Positions 54,737-63,535 of a stretch of DNA of 64,000 nt are shown one piece after another (position 1 is the first letter of the stretch; every line of letters begins with the position of its first letter). The stretch is from Streptomyces sp. NBC_00286. GTDB lineage: Bacteria > Actinomycetota > Actinomycetes > Streptomycetales > Streptomycetaceae. The position numbers and the translations under genes were made by a program. The notes below the pieces were generated by a model. That model did not search any database. It was not told where the DNA came from and was given only the letters and a program-made list of their open reading frames with translations. Location of the stretch: positions 5,394,001 through 5,458,000 of the forward strand of contig NZ_CP108054.1 in NCBI RefSeq assembly GCF_036173125.1. Direction: 5' to 3'.

Positions 54737-56074
54737 CTAGTTCCGGTAGGGGTTGTACGCCGGGTAGGGCGACCCTTGGCCGTACGAGTTCCCGTAGGTG
54801 TTCCCGTACGTCGGCCACGGCGGCGGCGCCGGAGGAGGAGCCGTGGCCCGGGCCGCGTACGCCAGTGCGGGGCGGGCCAGCTCGCGGCGGGCCCAGAGCT
54901 CGTGGAGCAACTCCCGTTCCCGTACGACGAAATCGGTGCCCGCGCGGCCGCGGCGCCCCCGGTGGCGGAGGAACGCGAGAGAGGTCGCGTACGCCTCGTA
55001 CTCCGCGACCGCCCGCCCCGCAGGCCGCCCTCCGTGATGCGTGGCCCACTCGCGGGCCAGCTTCCGCGCCTTCATCGAGCCGAGCACGAACGGCTCGGGA
55101 ACCGTCAGCCAGCCCGCCATCGCGTACGCGGGCAGTTCGGTGCGGATCGTGCCGAGTTCGCGCTGCCGGGTCCAGATGGCCAGCCAGGTCAGCAGGCCGA
55201 ACGCGGGCACCATGAACGCCGCGTACACCGCGAAGAAGCCGTACGTGCCGAAGGTCGACGAGCCGTTCCAGAGAGCATGCATGCCCATCGCCAGCAGCAG
55301 GCCCGTGAAGGGCAGCAGTACGCGTCGTATGTGCTGGCGGTCCGCGGAGAGCGCCGCGATGCCGAAGCCGATGCCGGTGAGCACGGTGAACAGCGGATGC
55401 GCGAAGGGCGACATGATCACGCGTACGAAGAAGGTGGCGGCGGTGACGGAGGCGATGCCGCCGTCACCGCTGCTCAGCTGGTCGGTGCCGAAGGCGGTGC
55501 CGAGGTAGAGGATGTTCTCGGTGAACGCGAAGCCGGTCGCGGTGACTCCGGCGATCACCACGCCGTCGACGATCCCGGTGAAGTCCCGTCTGCGGAACAG
55601 GAACACGAGTAAGACGGCGGCGGCCTTCGCGGTCTCCTCCACGACGGGTGCTATGACGGTCGCGCCGATCGTGTCGGCGCTGGAGGGGTCCGCGGTGGCG
55701 GTGGCTATCCAACGCGTGGCGAAACTGTTCGCCACGATCGCTATCAGCGCCGCCGCGCAGGCCCCCCAGGCGAACGCGAACGTCAGGTTCCGCCAGGGCC
55801 CCGGTTCGACCCGGTCCAGCCAGCGGAACGCGGCGATCAGCAGCGGGACGGGCAGTACGGCGAGGCCGAGGCCCACCAAAAAGCCCTCGGTACCGGTCTG
55901 TTCGCGGACCAGGGCCAGGATGACCAGACCGGAGAGGGCGAGCAGGGTGATCAGCGCGCCGTAACGCACCCACCTGCGGCGCCACCAGTGTGTATGCCGC
56001 CGGGTGCCTCCGGCGGGGGTGCCGGGGGGTGGGGGGTACGGCGGGTACGCCGGGTACGGGGGACTGGTGGACAC
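54737..56074 (-). CDS. PrsW-family intramembrane protease-like protein
   Basis: 445 residues from GTG 56074. Pro/Tyr-rich cytoplasmic head, then about eight membrane segments. PrsW motifs: VVEETAKAAAVLLVF (EExxK), FAFTENILYLG, SPFAHPLFTVLTGIGFG and MGMHALWNGSS. PrsW-type proteins cleave membrane anti-sigma factors in Bacillus; the target here is unknown. C-terminal ~110 residues are soluble and end in YGN/PYPAYNPY repeats. Convergent with the M23 gene. Confidence 0.88.
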   Translation of the reverse strand: MSTSPPYPAYPPYPPPPGTPAGGTRRHTHWWRRRWVRYGALITLLALSGLVILALVREQTGTEGFLVGLGLAVLPVPLLIAAFRWLDRVEPGPWRNLTFAFAWGACAAALIAIVANSFATRWIATATADPSSADTIGATVIAPVVEETAKAAAVLLVFLFRRRDFTGIVDGVVIAGVTATGFAFTENILYLGTAFGTDQLSSGDGGIASVTAATFFVRVIMSPFAHPLFTVLTGIGFGIAALSADRQHIRRVLLPFTGLLLAMGMHALWNGSSTFGTYGFFAVYAAFMVPAFGLLTWLAIWTRQRELGTIRTELPAYAMAGWLTVPEPFVLGSMKARKLAREWATHHGGRPAGRAVAEYEAYATSLAFLRHRGRRGRAGTDFVVRERELLHELWARRELARPALAYAARATAPPPAPPPWPTYGNTYGNSYGQGSPYPAYNPYRN

Positions 56075-56154
56075 AACATCGACCCTAACCAGGGAGAGGG
56101 TGGGCTCGCGACGGTACGTTTGCGCCCCGCTGGGTTCGCTGGGTTCGGGATGGC

Positions 56155-56973
56155 TTATGGGGTGCTGCGTCGGGCGTCGTGTCGGGTGCTGTGCGGCACG
56201 CGGTGGAACAGCAGGTCGTGCACCACATGGCCCTTGTCCAGGCCCTGGCTCTCGAAACGGGTCAGCGGGCGGAAGTCCGGGCGGGGCGCGTAGCCGCCGT
56301 CCGGCTGGGAGTTCTCGAAGTCCGGGTGCGCGCTGAGGACTTCGAGCATCACCTCGGCGTACGGCTCCCAGTCCGTGGCACAGTGCAGCAGCGCACCGGG
56401 CTTGAGGCGGGACGCGGCGAGTGTGAGGAATGCCGGCTGGATCAGGCGGCGCTTGTGGTGGCGCTTCTTGGGCCAGGGGTCCGGGAAGTAGACGCGCAGC
56501 CCGCTGAGGGAGTCCGGCTGGAGCATCTCCCTGAGCAGGATGATCGCGTCGCCGTTGGCGACCCGGATGTTGGACAGACCCTTCCGGTCCGCGAGATTGA
56601 GCAGGTTGCCCTGGCCAGGGGTGTGCACATCGACGGCGAGGATGTTGGTCTCGGGATCCTCGGCGGCCATCTGCGCGGTGGCCTCGCCCATCCCGAACCC
56701 GATCTCCAGCACGACGGGCTTGTCGTTCCCGAACAGATCGCTCAGATCGATCTTCCGCCGCCCATCGATATCCAGCCCCCACTTGGGCCACAGCCGCTGC
56801 AAGGCGTCCGCCTGCCCATGGGTGACCCGGCTCCGGCGCGGCTGGAAGCTACGGATCCGGCGCTCGAAGTGGGAGCCGGCCGGGTCGGCGCGGGGCCCGT
56901 CGGGGAAGCGGGGTTCGCCTTTGGCACGGGGGCGGGAGGGGCGCGGCTCTTCGGTGTTTTGACGCTCAGACAC
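56155..56973 (-). CDS. trmB: tRNA (guanine-N7)-methyltransferase TrmB
   Basis: 272 residues from GTG 56973. Basic N-terminal extension, then VVLEIGFGMGEATAQMA (SAM site), NILAVDVHTPGQGNLL, VANGDAIILLREML, and the diagnostic YFPDPWPKKRHHKRR. Methylates G46 in the variable loop of tRNA. The open frame continues upstream to 57588 but through repeat-rich DNA, so the shorter start is right. Confidence 0.94.
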   Translation of the reverse strand: MSERQNTEEPRPSRPRAKGEPRFPDGPRADPAGSHFERRIRSFQPRRSRVTHGQADALQRLWPKWGLDIDGRRKIDLSDLFGNDKPVVLEIGFGMGEATAQMAAEDPETNILAVDVHTPGQGNLLNLADRKGLSNIRVANGDAIILLREMLQPDSLSGLRVYFPDPWPKKRHHKRRLIQPAFLTLAASRLKPGALLHCATDWEPYAEVMLEVLSAHPDFENSQPDGGYAPRPDFRPLTRFESQGLDKGHVVHDLLFHRVPHSTRHDARRSTP

Positions 56974-57684
56974 AGTGCGTTTGATTGTACGAGTGCCTCC
57001 GGCGGTTGGGTTCGTTGTCGGCTGACGGCGCCGTTGTGGCTGGTCGCGCCCACGCGGGGTGCCTCCGGCGGTTGGGCGGCTGCGGGTGCGTTGTGGTTGC
57101 TCGCGCCCGCGCGGCGGAGCCGCATATGTCACAGTCTCGCGCCGTTTGGGTGGGTGGTGGGTGCGGGGCCGCGTCGGGGGTGTCCGTCCTCGGACCGGCG
57201 CGCGTTGCTGTCGGCTGGTAGGGGGTGCCGGTGTTGGCGCGCCGGCCGCTGCGGGCGCACACCCCCGCCCCGTCCCCTTGCCGCCGTGGGCGGCTGCGGG
57301 GCCGTGGGGGTGCGGGCTCCCTCCGGGCGGCCTTTCCGGGCCGCGGGCTTGCTCGGGGCGCGGGCGCCTTCCGGGCCACGGGCTTGCTCGGGGCGCGGGC
57401 TCCCTCCGGGCGGGCTTACCAAGCCGCGGGCGGGTACGGGGCGAGGGCCCCTTCCGGGCCGGGGTCGCTTGATCGTCGGGGTGCGGGCAGTCGCAGGCTT
57501 TTGTTTTTAGGGGCGCGGGGAACTGCGCGACCAGCCACGACGCACCCGCAGCCGCGACACGACTGTCACCCCCCATCCCGGTAGGCACCCACCCGCCCCA
57601 CCCACCCCGCCGGAGGCAGCGGGGCCTGGGGGCGCAGCCCCCAGTTTCGGGAAGGGGCGGGGCTGGGGAAAGAAAACCCCGCGT
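56974..57684. repeat. Repeat-rich intergenic block
   Basis: 711 bases with no gene. GCCTCCGGCGGTTGGG occurs twice (about 56996 and 57061). Dispersed-repeat copies lie at 57006-57060, 57077-57132 and 57509-57553. A GGGCGCGGGCTCCCTCCGGGC-like unit of 20-40 bases recurs between 57290 and 57470. A second element (57618-57685, GGGAAGGGGCGGGGCTGGGG then AAAGAAAACCCC) resembles 63430-63522. All six frames are open by GC bias only. Confidence 0.7.
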
Positions 57685-58887
57685 TTACGCCCGCCCCAAC
57701 GCCACCAGAACCCTCCGCCCAACCTCACGCCCAATCGGCAGCGAAGCGGTAGCCGCAGGCGACGGCGCGTTCAGCACATGAACCGTCCGAGCCCCCTCCC
57801 GCAGAAGGAAGTCGTCGACCAACGTGCCGTCCCGAAGAACCGCCTGCGCCCGAACCCCCGCAGAAGCCGGAACCAGGTCATCCGAGGTCACCGCAGGCAA
57901 CAACCGCCCCACAGCCTCAGCAAACGCCCTCTTCGACACCGACCGCCGCAGCTCACCCCCGCCATACCGCCAATGCCGCCGAGCAATCCGCCAAGCCCCC
58001 GGCCAGGCAAGCGTCGCCCCCAACTCCCGAGCCCGCACAGTCCGCCAGTCATACCCCTCCCGGGCCAAGGCAGGCACAGCATTCGGCCCGATATGAACAC
58101 CCCCGTCGATCCCTCGAGTGAGATGCACCCCGAGGAACGGAAACGCAGGATCCGGCACCGGATAAACCAGCCCCTTCACCAGCCAAGGCCGCGCCAGCGA
58201 GTAGTACTCACCCCGGAACGGCACGATCCGCATCCCAGGCTCGTCCCCAGCAAGCCGAGCGATCTCGTCACAGTGCAGCCCCGCACAGTTGACGAGCACA
58301 CGCGCGCGTACGACGTCCCCATCGCCCGTACGCACGGCGACCCCGAGGTCAGGCCGCCGATCGATGTACGTGACCTCCGCCCCGTACCGAATCGTCGCCC
58401 CCGAAGCCTCCGCAAGCTGCCGAGCGACCCCCACGAAGTCGCAGACCCCGGTCGTGGCGACGTGAATGGCGGCGAGCCCCCGCACCTCCGGTTCGTACTC
58501 GGCGATCTGGGACGCCCCCAGCTCCCGTACCGGAATCCCGTTCTCCCGCCCCCGCTGCACCAGCGCATGCAGCCGAGGCAACTCGTCCCGCTCCGTGGCG
58601 ACGATCAGCTTCCCCGTCACGGCATGCGCGATCCCGTACTCCGCACAGAACTTGACCATCTCGGCCGCGCCCCGCACGGCAAACCGCGCCTTGAGCGACC
58701 CCGGCCGGTAGTAGATCCCGCTGTGGATCACCCCGCTGTTACGCCCCGTCTGGTGCCGAGCCGGCCCCGGCTCCTTCTCCAGCACCATCACCCGAGTCCC
58801 CGGCGCGGCCCGCGTAATCGCATAGGCCGTGGACAGCCCGACGATCCCCCCGCCGACCACGACCACATCACAGTCATAAACGATCAC
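57685..58887 (-). CDS. lhgO: L-2-hydroxyglutarate oxidase-like FAD protein
   Basis: 400 residues from GTG 58887 (GGGAAGGTG upstream). FAD motif VVVGGGIVGLSTAYAI, then RHQTGRNSGVIHSGIYYRPGS (the LhgO/DAO hallmark), VNCAGLHCDEIA, FRGEYYSL, and C-terminal VLNAPSPAATASLPIG. Length and motifs fit LhgO, which oxidises L-2-hydroxyglutarate to 2-oxoglutarate and feeds electrons to the respiratory chain. A related hydroxy-acid substrate cannot be excluded. Confidence 0.88.
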   Translation of the reverse strand: MIVYDCDVVVVGGGIVGLSTAYAITRAAPGTRVMVLEKEPGPARHQTGRNSGVIHSGIYYRPGSLKARFAVRGAAEMVKFCAEYGIAHAVTGKLIVATERDELPRLHALVQRGRENGIPVRELGASQIAEYEPEVRGLAAIHVATTGVCDFVGVARQLAEASGATIRYGAEVTYIDRRPDLGVAVRTGDGDVVRARVLVNCAGLHCDEIARLAGDEPGMRIVPFRGEYYSLARPWLVKGLVYPVPDPAFPFLGVHLTRGIDGGVHIGPNAVPALAREGYDWRTVRARELGATLAWPGAWRIARRHWRYGGGELRRSVSKRAFAEAVGRLLPAVTSDDLVPASAGVRAQAVLRDGTLVDDFLLREGARTVHVLNAPSPAATASLPIGREVGRRVLVALGRA

Positions 58888-58980
58888 GCGCGGCACCTTC
58901 CCACCTCCCACTTAGATAGTGCACTGCGCCACTGACAACGCGCCGAAACCCGGAAGTCGCCGCAAGGCGGCGCGGCCGCT

Positions 58981-59070
58981 TGAGGGGCCGCAGGCCCGAA
59001 GGGGGCGCGGGGCTGTGTCGATCTGCGGCTCCGCCGCGTGGGCGCGAGCAACCACAACGAACCCGCAGCC
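58981..59070. repeat. Dispersed intergenic repeat, copy D
   Basis: GAGGGGCCGCAGGCCC, GGGGGCGCGGGGCTGTG, GCGGCTCCGCCGCG, then GGCGCGAGCAACCACAACGA. The second half is the reverse complement of 57077-57132. Sits between the LhgO-like and NsdA-like genes. Confidence 0.75.
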
Positions 59071-59111
59071 CCAAAACAACATCAACTAGGCAGATGCGAA
59101 GGCACCCAGCC

Positions 59112-60536
59112 CTACGCGGGAGCGACTAGCAACGGCCGAGCCCTCTCCCGCAACTCAACAACCCGCGGCTCATCCCCATACGGCTCCAGCCGATGCAGAA
59201 GATCCTTCACGTACTCGGTGGTGCGCGCCGACGAAATCCGCCCCGCCACCTCCACCGCCCGCACCCCCTGCTCACACGCCGCGTCCAGGTTCCCGGACTC
59301 GAGCTCGGCAACCGCCGACACCACAAGCCGCAGCCCATGCGACCGCACAAACTCCTCCGTCGGCTTCGACAACGCCTGCTCGGTGAAGCGCCGCACCTGC
59401 CGAGGAGCCTTGAGATCGCGGTAACACTCCGCGGCATCGGCGGCGAAACGGTCGTACGAGTAGAAGCCGAGCCACGACGGGTCCTGGTCGCCGTCGCGGG
59501 CCCGCTCCAGCCAGCCCTCGGCGGCCTTCAGGGCCCCGCCGGCCGCCTGGGCGTCACCCGCGCGCGCGTGCGCGCGTGCCTCGACGAGGCTGAAGAAGCT
59601 CATGGTGCGGGCCGTCGCGAGGCCACGGTTGCGCTCCAGGGCGGCCTGGGCGAGGTCGACGCCCTCGTCGCCGAAGCCGCGGTACGTCGCTTGGAGGGAC
59701 ATGGAGGCGAGTACGTAGCCCCCTAGAGGCACATCGGCAGCCGCGCGCGCGAGACGCAGGGCCTGGATGTAGTACCGCTGGGCGGCCTCCTGCTGGCCGG
59801 TGTCGAAGGCCATCCACCCGGCAAGGCGGGTCAGTTCGGCCGAGGCGCCGAACAACGCCCGGCCCACCTCGTCCGAGTACGCGCCGAGCAGCAGCGGTGC
59901 CGCCTCCACTCGCAAGCACTCGGGCACCATGGACGAACGCCAGTCGCCGCCTCCGTACTTGGAGTCCCAGCGCCTGGCGTCCTCGGCGGCCTCACGCAGC
60001 TTCTGTACGTCGCTGTGGCCGACTTTCAGCGGTGCTCCGGAGCCGTCCACCGGGCTCGCGTCGCGGGCCACCGAACTGTCGGCCGGGGTTATCAGCCACC
60101 GGGAGGCGGGAGTCGCGTACGCGCTCACCGCGAACGAACCGGCCAGCGACTGCCAGATGCCTCCGGAGCCGGCTTTGCGCCCGGCGAGGTCGAGACGGTA
60201 CAGGTCCGTCGCGGCGCGCACGGCCTGTCCTACGTCACGGGGGAAGGCGAGGCCCACTTCCGGGGCGGGATCCGCGTCCGCCAGACCGATCTCGTGGAGC
60301 GGTACGGGCCGGCCGAGCTTCTGGCCGATGGCCGCGGCGATGAGATGCGGGGCGGCACCCTGCGGCACCATGCCCTTCGACACCCATCTCGCCACCGAGG
60401 TCTTGTCATAGCGAAGAGTCAGTCCGCGCTGTGCGCCAAGATCGTTGACGCGACGGGCGAGGCCTGCGTTGCTGATTCCCGCGAGGGCGAGAACGGCGCC
60501 GAGTTTTTCGTTCGGCCCGCGTTGCTCCCTGGACAT
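59112..60536 (-). CDS. nsdA: NsdA-like regulator of development and antibiotic production
   Basis: 474 residues; GAGGGGTGG before ATG 60536. N-terminal helix-turn-helix-like part ([38 protein letters not shown]) and a long helical TPR-like C-terminal half ([61 protein letters not shown]). The whole-length pattern agrees with what I recall of NsdA, a negative regulator of sporulation and antibiotics in S. coelicolor. Mechanism unsettled. The symbol is by recognition, not by search. Confidence 0.72.
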   Translation of the reverse strand: MSREQRGPNEKLGAVLALAGISNAGLARRVNDLGAQRGLTLRYDKTSVARWVSKGMVPQGAAPHLIAAAIGQKLGRPVPLHEIGLADADPAPEVGLAFPRDVGQAVRAATDLYRLDLAGRKAGSGGIWQSLAGSFAVSAYATPASRWLITPADSSVARDASPVDGSGAPLKVGHSDVQKLREAAEDARRWDSKYGGGDWRSSMVPECLRVEAAPLLLGAYSDEVGRALFGASAELTRLAGWMAFDTGQQEAAQRYYIQALRLARAAADVPLGGYVLASMSLQATYRGFGDEGVDLAQAALERNRGLATARTMSFFSLVEARAHARAGDAQAAGGALKAAEGWLERARDGDQDPSWLGFYSYDRFAADAAECYRDLKAPRQVRRFTEQALSKPTEEFVRSHGLRLVVSAVAELESGNLDAACEQGVRAVEVAGRISSARTTEYVKDLLHRLEPYGDEPRVVELRERARPLLVAPA

Positions 60537-61197
60537 GCGCCACCCCTCGACACAGACGGCTGCCGCGTTGGCATAACCACGCGGCATTCGTAAACCCAGC
60601 GTAGTTCGCCGCATCCCATGCGTTAAGAGGCATAGTTCCGGATGGCGGGATTGTGGTCCGCGGGGAAGTACGCAGCGTTGTGGTGTGCTCCCGGTGTGTG
60701 GCTGTGCGCCCGGCCGTGCGCTCTTCTCCGGCCATCGTCGAATCGCTTCCATGGATCCTGCGTGGGTCGGCCCGCTGTACTGGATCCAGCGGGCTGGGGG
60801 ACACCGCCGTCACATATCCCCGCGGGCGGCGGACCGGTCCGGGAGGCGAACTCCGCCTCCCGGATCGTGCGTTGAGCAAAGCCTGTACGGAGCGTGTGCA
60901 CGCCCGTGCGCCCACCGCCGATTTGGCTGATTTTCGCCCCTGCCTTCTGCGCCCGAAAATCCCTTCTACCATGGCAGTTGAGGGCGCGTTGGGTGTCGTG
61001 GGGGAGCGAACCGGGGGCGCATTCGCGTCGTAATCTCCGTGCTCCGTGCGTGCGTTCGCTCCATTGCGGGCATCTCCCAAGGGGCGCACTCTGGGGTGCA
61101 CAAGCGGCGGCAGGGACCCACCGGCGCGCTCTCTTCGTGGCAGCATGGTGCCCAGTTCGTACGGTGCACTGGTTGTCCACAGCCTGTGGAGGCGGCG
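60537..61197. other. Long divergent intergenic region
   Basis: 661 bases between the NsdA-like and asparagine-synthetase-like genes. Plus-strand frames are short and inconsistent. One small dyad, GATTTTCG (60929-60936) with CGAAAATC (60954-60961). The region is less GC-rich in places and probably holds two promoters. No gene assigned. Confidence 0.45.
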
Positions 61198-63297
61198 ATG
61201 CGGTGGTTGGTGGGGTGGAGCAGTACCGCCACTGCGGCTCCTGAGGCCGGCTCGGCGGGGGCCACGGGAAGCGACGGCGAGACCGTGCACCCGGTGGGGT
61301 CCCAACTCCTGTGGGGCGACCCGGATCCGCTCTGGGCGGTCGGCGACTGGCGCCCCGACGAGGTGCGCGTCGTGAAGGCCGACGCACAGAACCGGATCGC
61401 GGTGCTCGGCACCTGCGGCGCCTCCGACGAACAACTGCGCGTGGGCCTGGTCGCCGCGCGCGGAGGGGCACTTCGCCATCTGACGGCCTGGTCCGGCAGC
61501 TACACCGCCGTCGTCCAGGTGGGCCGCCGGGTGATGGTGTGCGGCGATCTGGCGGGCGCACGGCCGGTGTTCTACACCCCCTGGGCGGGCGGCACGGCGT
61601 ACGCCACGGCCGCGCTCCCCCTCGCCGACCTCATCGAGGCCAACCTCGACTTCGGACACCTCGCAGCCATCCTCGCCGCCCCCGACGTACCCGCCGCCCT
61701 GCACAACTCCACGCCCTACCAGGGCGTGCAGCGCATTCCGCCGGGGCACGCGCTGGTCCTGCGCGCCGGCGCACGCGAGATCGCCGGGTACGAACAGGTG
61801 GCCTCCCTCGCCGTCGCGGCCGCCACCGTCGACCCCGACAGTGCGGTGGACGCCGTACGCGACGCCCTGGTGGAGTCCGTACGCGCCCGTCTCGCCGCTC
61901 CCCGCCATGTTCCCGGCGCCGATGTGGACCCTGGCCCCGTGCCCGGCATGGGCCCCGCCGAGCGGCGTGCGGCGCGCGGCATGCCCGTACCCGGCATAGG
62001 AGCCGACCTCTCCGGAGGCCCCGCTTCGGGAACTCTCGCCCTCCTTGCCGCCGGCCTCCCCGGAATGCCGGGCACCGTCCTGGGGCACGGCACGGGCGCC
62101 GGTGAGCGTCTCCTTGCCGTCACCTTCAACGACCTCGCCGTGAAGGGCCGCGAGGCCGAACTGGAGCGCGCCGGAACCCTGGCCGCCAACCCCCGGCTGC
62201 ACCACGTAGTGGTCGCCGGCGGCGAAGAGGTCCTCCCCTACGCCGAGTTGGAGGGCCCGCTGACGGACGAACCGGGCCCCTCCCTGGTGACCGCCGCCCG
62301 CCACCGCGCACGGCTCGCCGCGGGCAGCGCGGACCACTTCACGGGGTACGGCGCCCGGCAGGTCCTGGACGCACACCCGGCACGCCTCGCCGACCTCCTG
62401 ATGGACCGCAAACGACGTCACCTGGTGCGCCCCGTCGCCGCGTTGGCGAAGGCGGACGGCTCGGTCCTGGTCCCCGCGCGCGTGTACGGCGCGGCGCGCA
62501 AGCTCGCCCGTACGCCCTATCTCGTCGGCATACAGGGCCTCGCCGACCGGCTGCTGCACCGGAACTTCGACGAGCCCGGAGGTGCCGTAGGGGCGTCCCT
62601 CGCCGCGCTCACCTGGGGCAGACCCGGCCCCGCCGCGCGCTGGCTCACCGGCGAGGCGCTCGCTGAAGTATCGGTTCGCCTGACGGGCGCGACGTCCCGG
62701 GCGAGCGTCGGCCCCGGCCAACGCCCCGGCGACTTCCGCGCCCGCGCCGCCCTGGCCCGGCACGCCGCCGACCTCCGCATCCTCGAACAGGCCGCCGAGG
62801 TCCGCTTCCAGCGCCTGCACGCCCCCTTCCTCGACAACCAGGTCGTACGCGCCTGCCGCGCCCTCCCGGAGGCCCTCCGAGTCCAGCCCGGCGCCCGCGC
62901 CGCCATACTCCGTACGGTCCTGGAAGGCGCCGGAGTAGCCGACCTCCCCCCGGGCTGGGGCGCCCCCTCCCACGCCACCTCAGCAGCCGCAGCCCGCACG
63001 GGCCTGCGAGCCGCCGCCGACACCCTCGTCGACCTCTTCGACACCCCGCTCCTGGCCCAGGCAGGCCTGATAGAGGCCAGGGTCGTCCGCAAGGCCCTCC
63101 GAGCGGCGGCGGAGGGCGAGCCGTTGCCCCTGGAGGGCCTGGCGGACCTCGTCTCCCTGGAGGTGTGGCTGGGCCGCCTGCTGGACCGCAGGGGCACATG
63201 CTGGACGGGCACACCTGCGCGGGCGCGGGCGGTGCCTGGGGGGATTGCTCCGGAGCGGGGGGCGTTGGGGGCGGGAGCGACGGCTCGACGGGGGTAG
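61198..63297 (+). CDS. Asparagine-synthetase-like protein, degenerate active sites
   Basis: 699 residues; ATG 61198 after GTGGAGG. N-terminal ~215 residues follow the glutamine amidotransferase fold (WSGSYTAVVQVGRRVMVCGDLAGARPVFYT, TPYQGVQRIPPGHALVLRAG), but there is no Cys at position 2. The synthetase-like C-terminal part has DLSGGPASGTLALL where SGGxDS is required; the Asp is Ala. RFQRLHAPFLDNQVVRACRALP matches the family's C-terminal block. Relatives include lasso-peptide cyclases, but no precursor or protease gene is near. Probably a repurposed or regulatory protein conserved next to the NsdA-like gene. Confidence 0.8.
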   Translation: MRWLVGWSSTATAAPEAGSAGATGSDGETVHPVGSQLLWGDPDPLWAVGDWRPDEVRVVKADAQNRIAVLGTCGASDEQLRVGLVAARGGALRHLTAWSGSYTAVVQVGRRVMVCGDLAGARPVFYTPWAGGTAYATAALPLADLIEANLDFGHLAAILAAPDVPAALHNSTPYQGVQRIPPGHALVLRAGAREIAGYEQVASLAVAAATVDPDSAVDAVRDALVESVRARLAAPRHVPGADVDPGPVPGMGPAERRAARGMPVPGIGADLSGGPASGTLALLAAGLPGMPGTVLGHGTGAGERLLAVTFNDLAVKGREAELERAGTLAANPRLHHVVVAGGEEVLPYAELEGPLTDEPGPSLVTAARHRARLAAGSADHFTGYGARQVLDAHPARLADLLMDRKRRHLVRPVAALAKADGSVLVPARVYGAARKLARTPYLVGIQGLADRLLHRNFDEPGGAVGASLAALTWGRPGPAARWLTGEALAEVSVRLTGATSRASVGPGQRPGDFRARAALARHAADLRILEQAAEVRFQRLHAPFLDNQVVRACRALPEALRVQPGARAAILRTVLEGAGVADLPPGWGAPSHATSAAAARTGLRAAADTLVDLFDTPLLAQAGLIEARVVRKALRAAAEGEPLPLEGLADLVSLEVWLGRLLDRRGTCWTGTPARARAVPGGIAPERGALGAGATARRG

Positions 63298-63356
63298 GTT
63301 TCTCGCCCCCGCCGCCCTTACCCGTCCCATCCCTGGGGCTCCGCCCCCGACCCCGG

Positions 63357-63405
63357 TCCTCAAACGCCGGACGGGCTGATTTTCAGCCCGTCCGGCGTTT
63401 GAGGA
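63357..63405 (+). terminator. 22-bp perfect stem-loop
   Basis: Arms 63357-63378 and 63384-63405 (core CAAACGCCGGACGGGCTG), short AT loop. Common Streptomyces bidirectional terminator between two convergent genes. Followed by a repeat element at 63430-63522 like that at 57618-57685. Confidence 0.92.
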
Positions 63406-63535
63406 CGAGGCCGTTCAGGCCGATGCGGGGTCTGGGGCGCAGCCCCAGCGGGGGTCCAGGGGGCGGAGCCCCTTGGCTACGGGAAGGGGCGGGCTTGGGG
63501 AAAAGAAACCCCACACCCGCCCCAGCCCCATCGCC

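Noticed and set aside
60406..62973. 855-codon minus-strand frame
   Set aside because: Antisense to the asparagine-synthetase-like gene and intergenic DNA; no ribosome-binding site or motif.
61198..63297. Lasso peptide cluster
   Set aside because: The synthetase-like protein resembles cyclases, but no precursor, PqqD-like or transglutaminase-like protease gene is adjacent and the ATP motif is degenerate.
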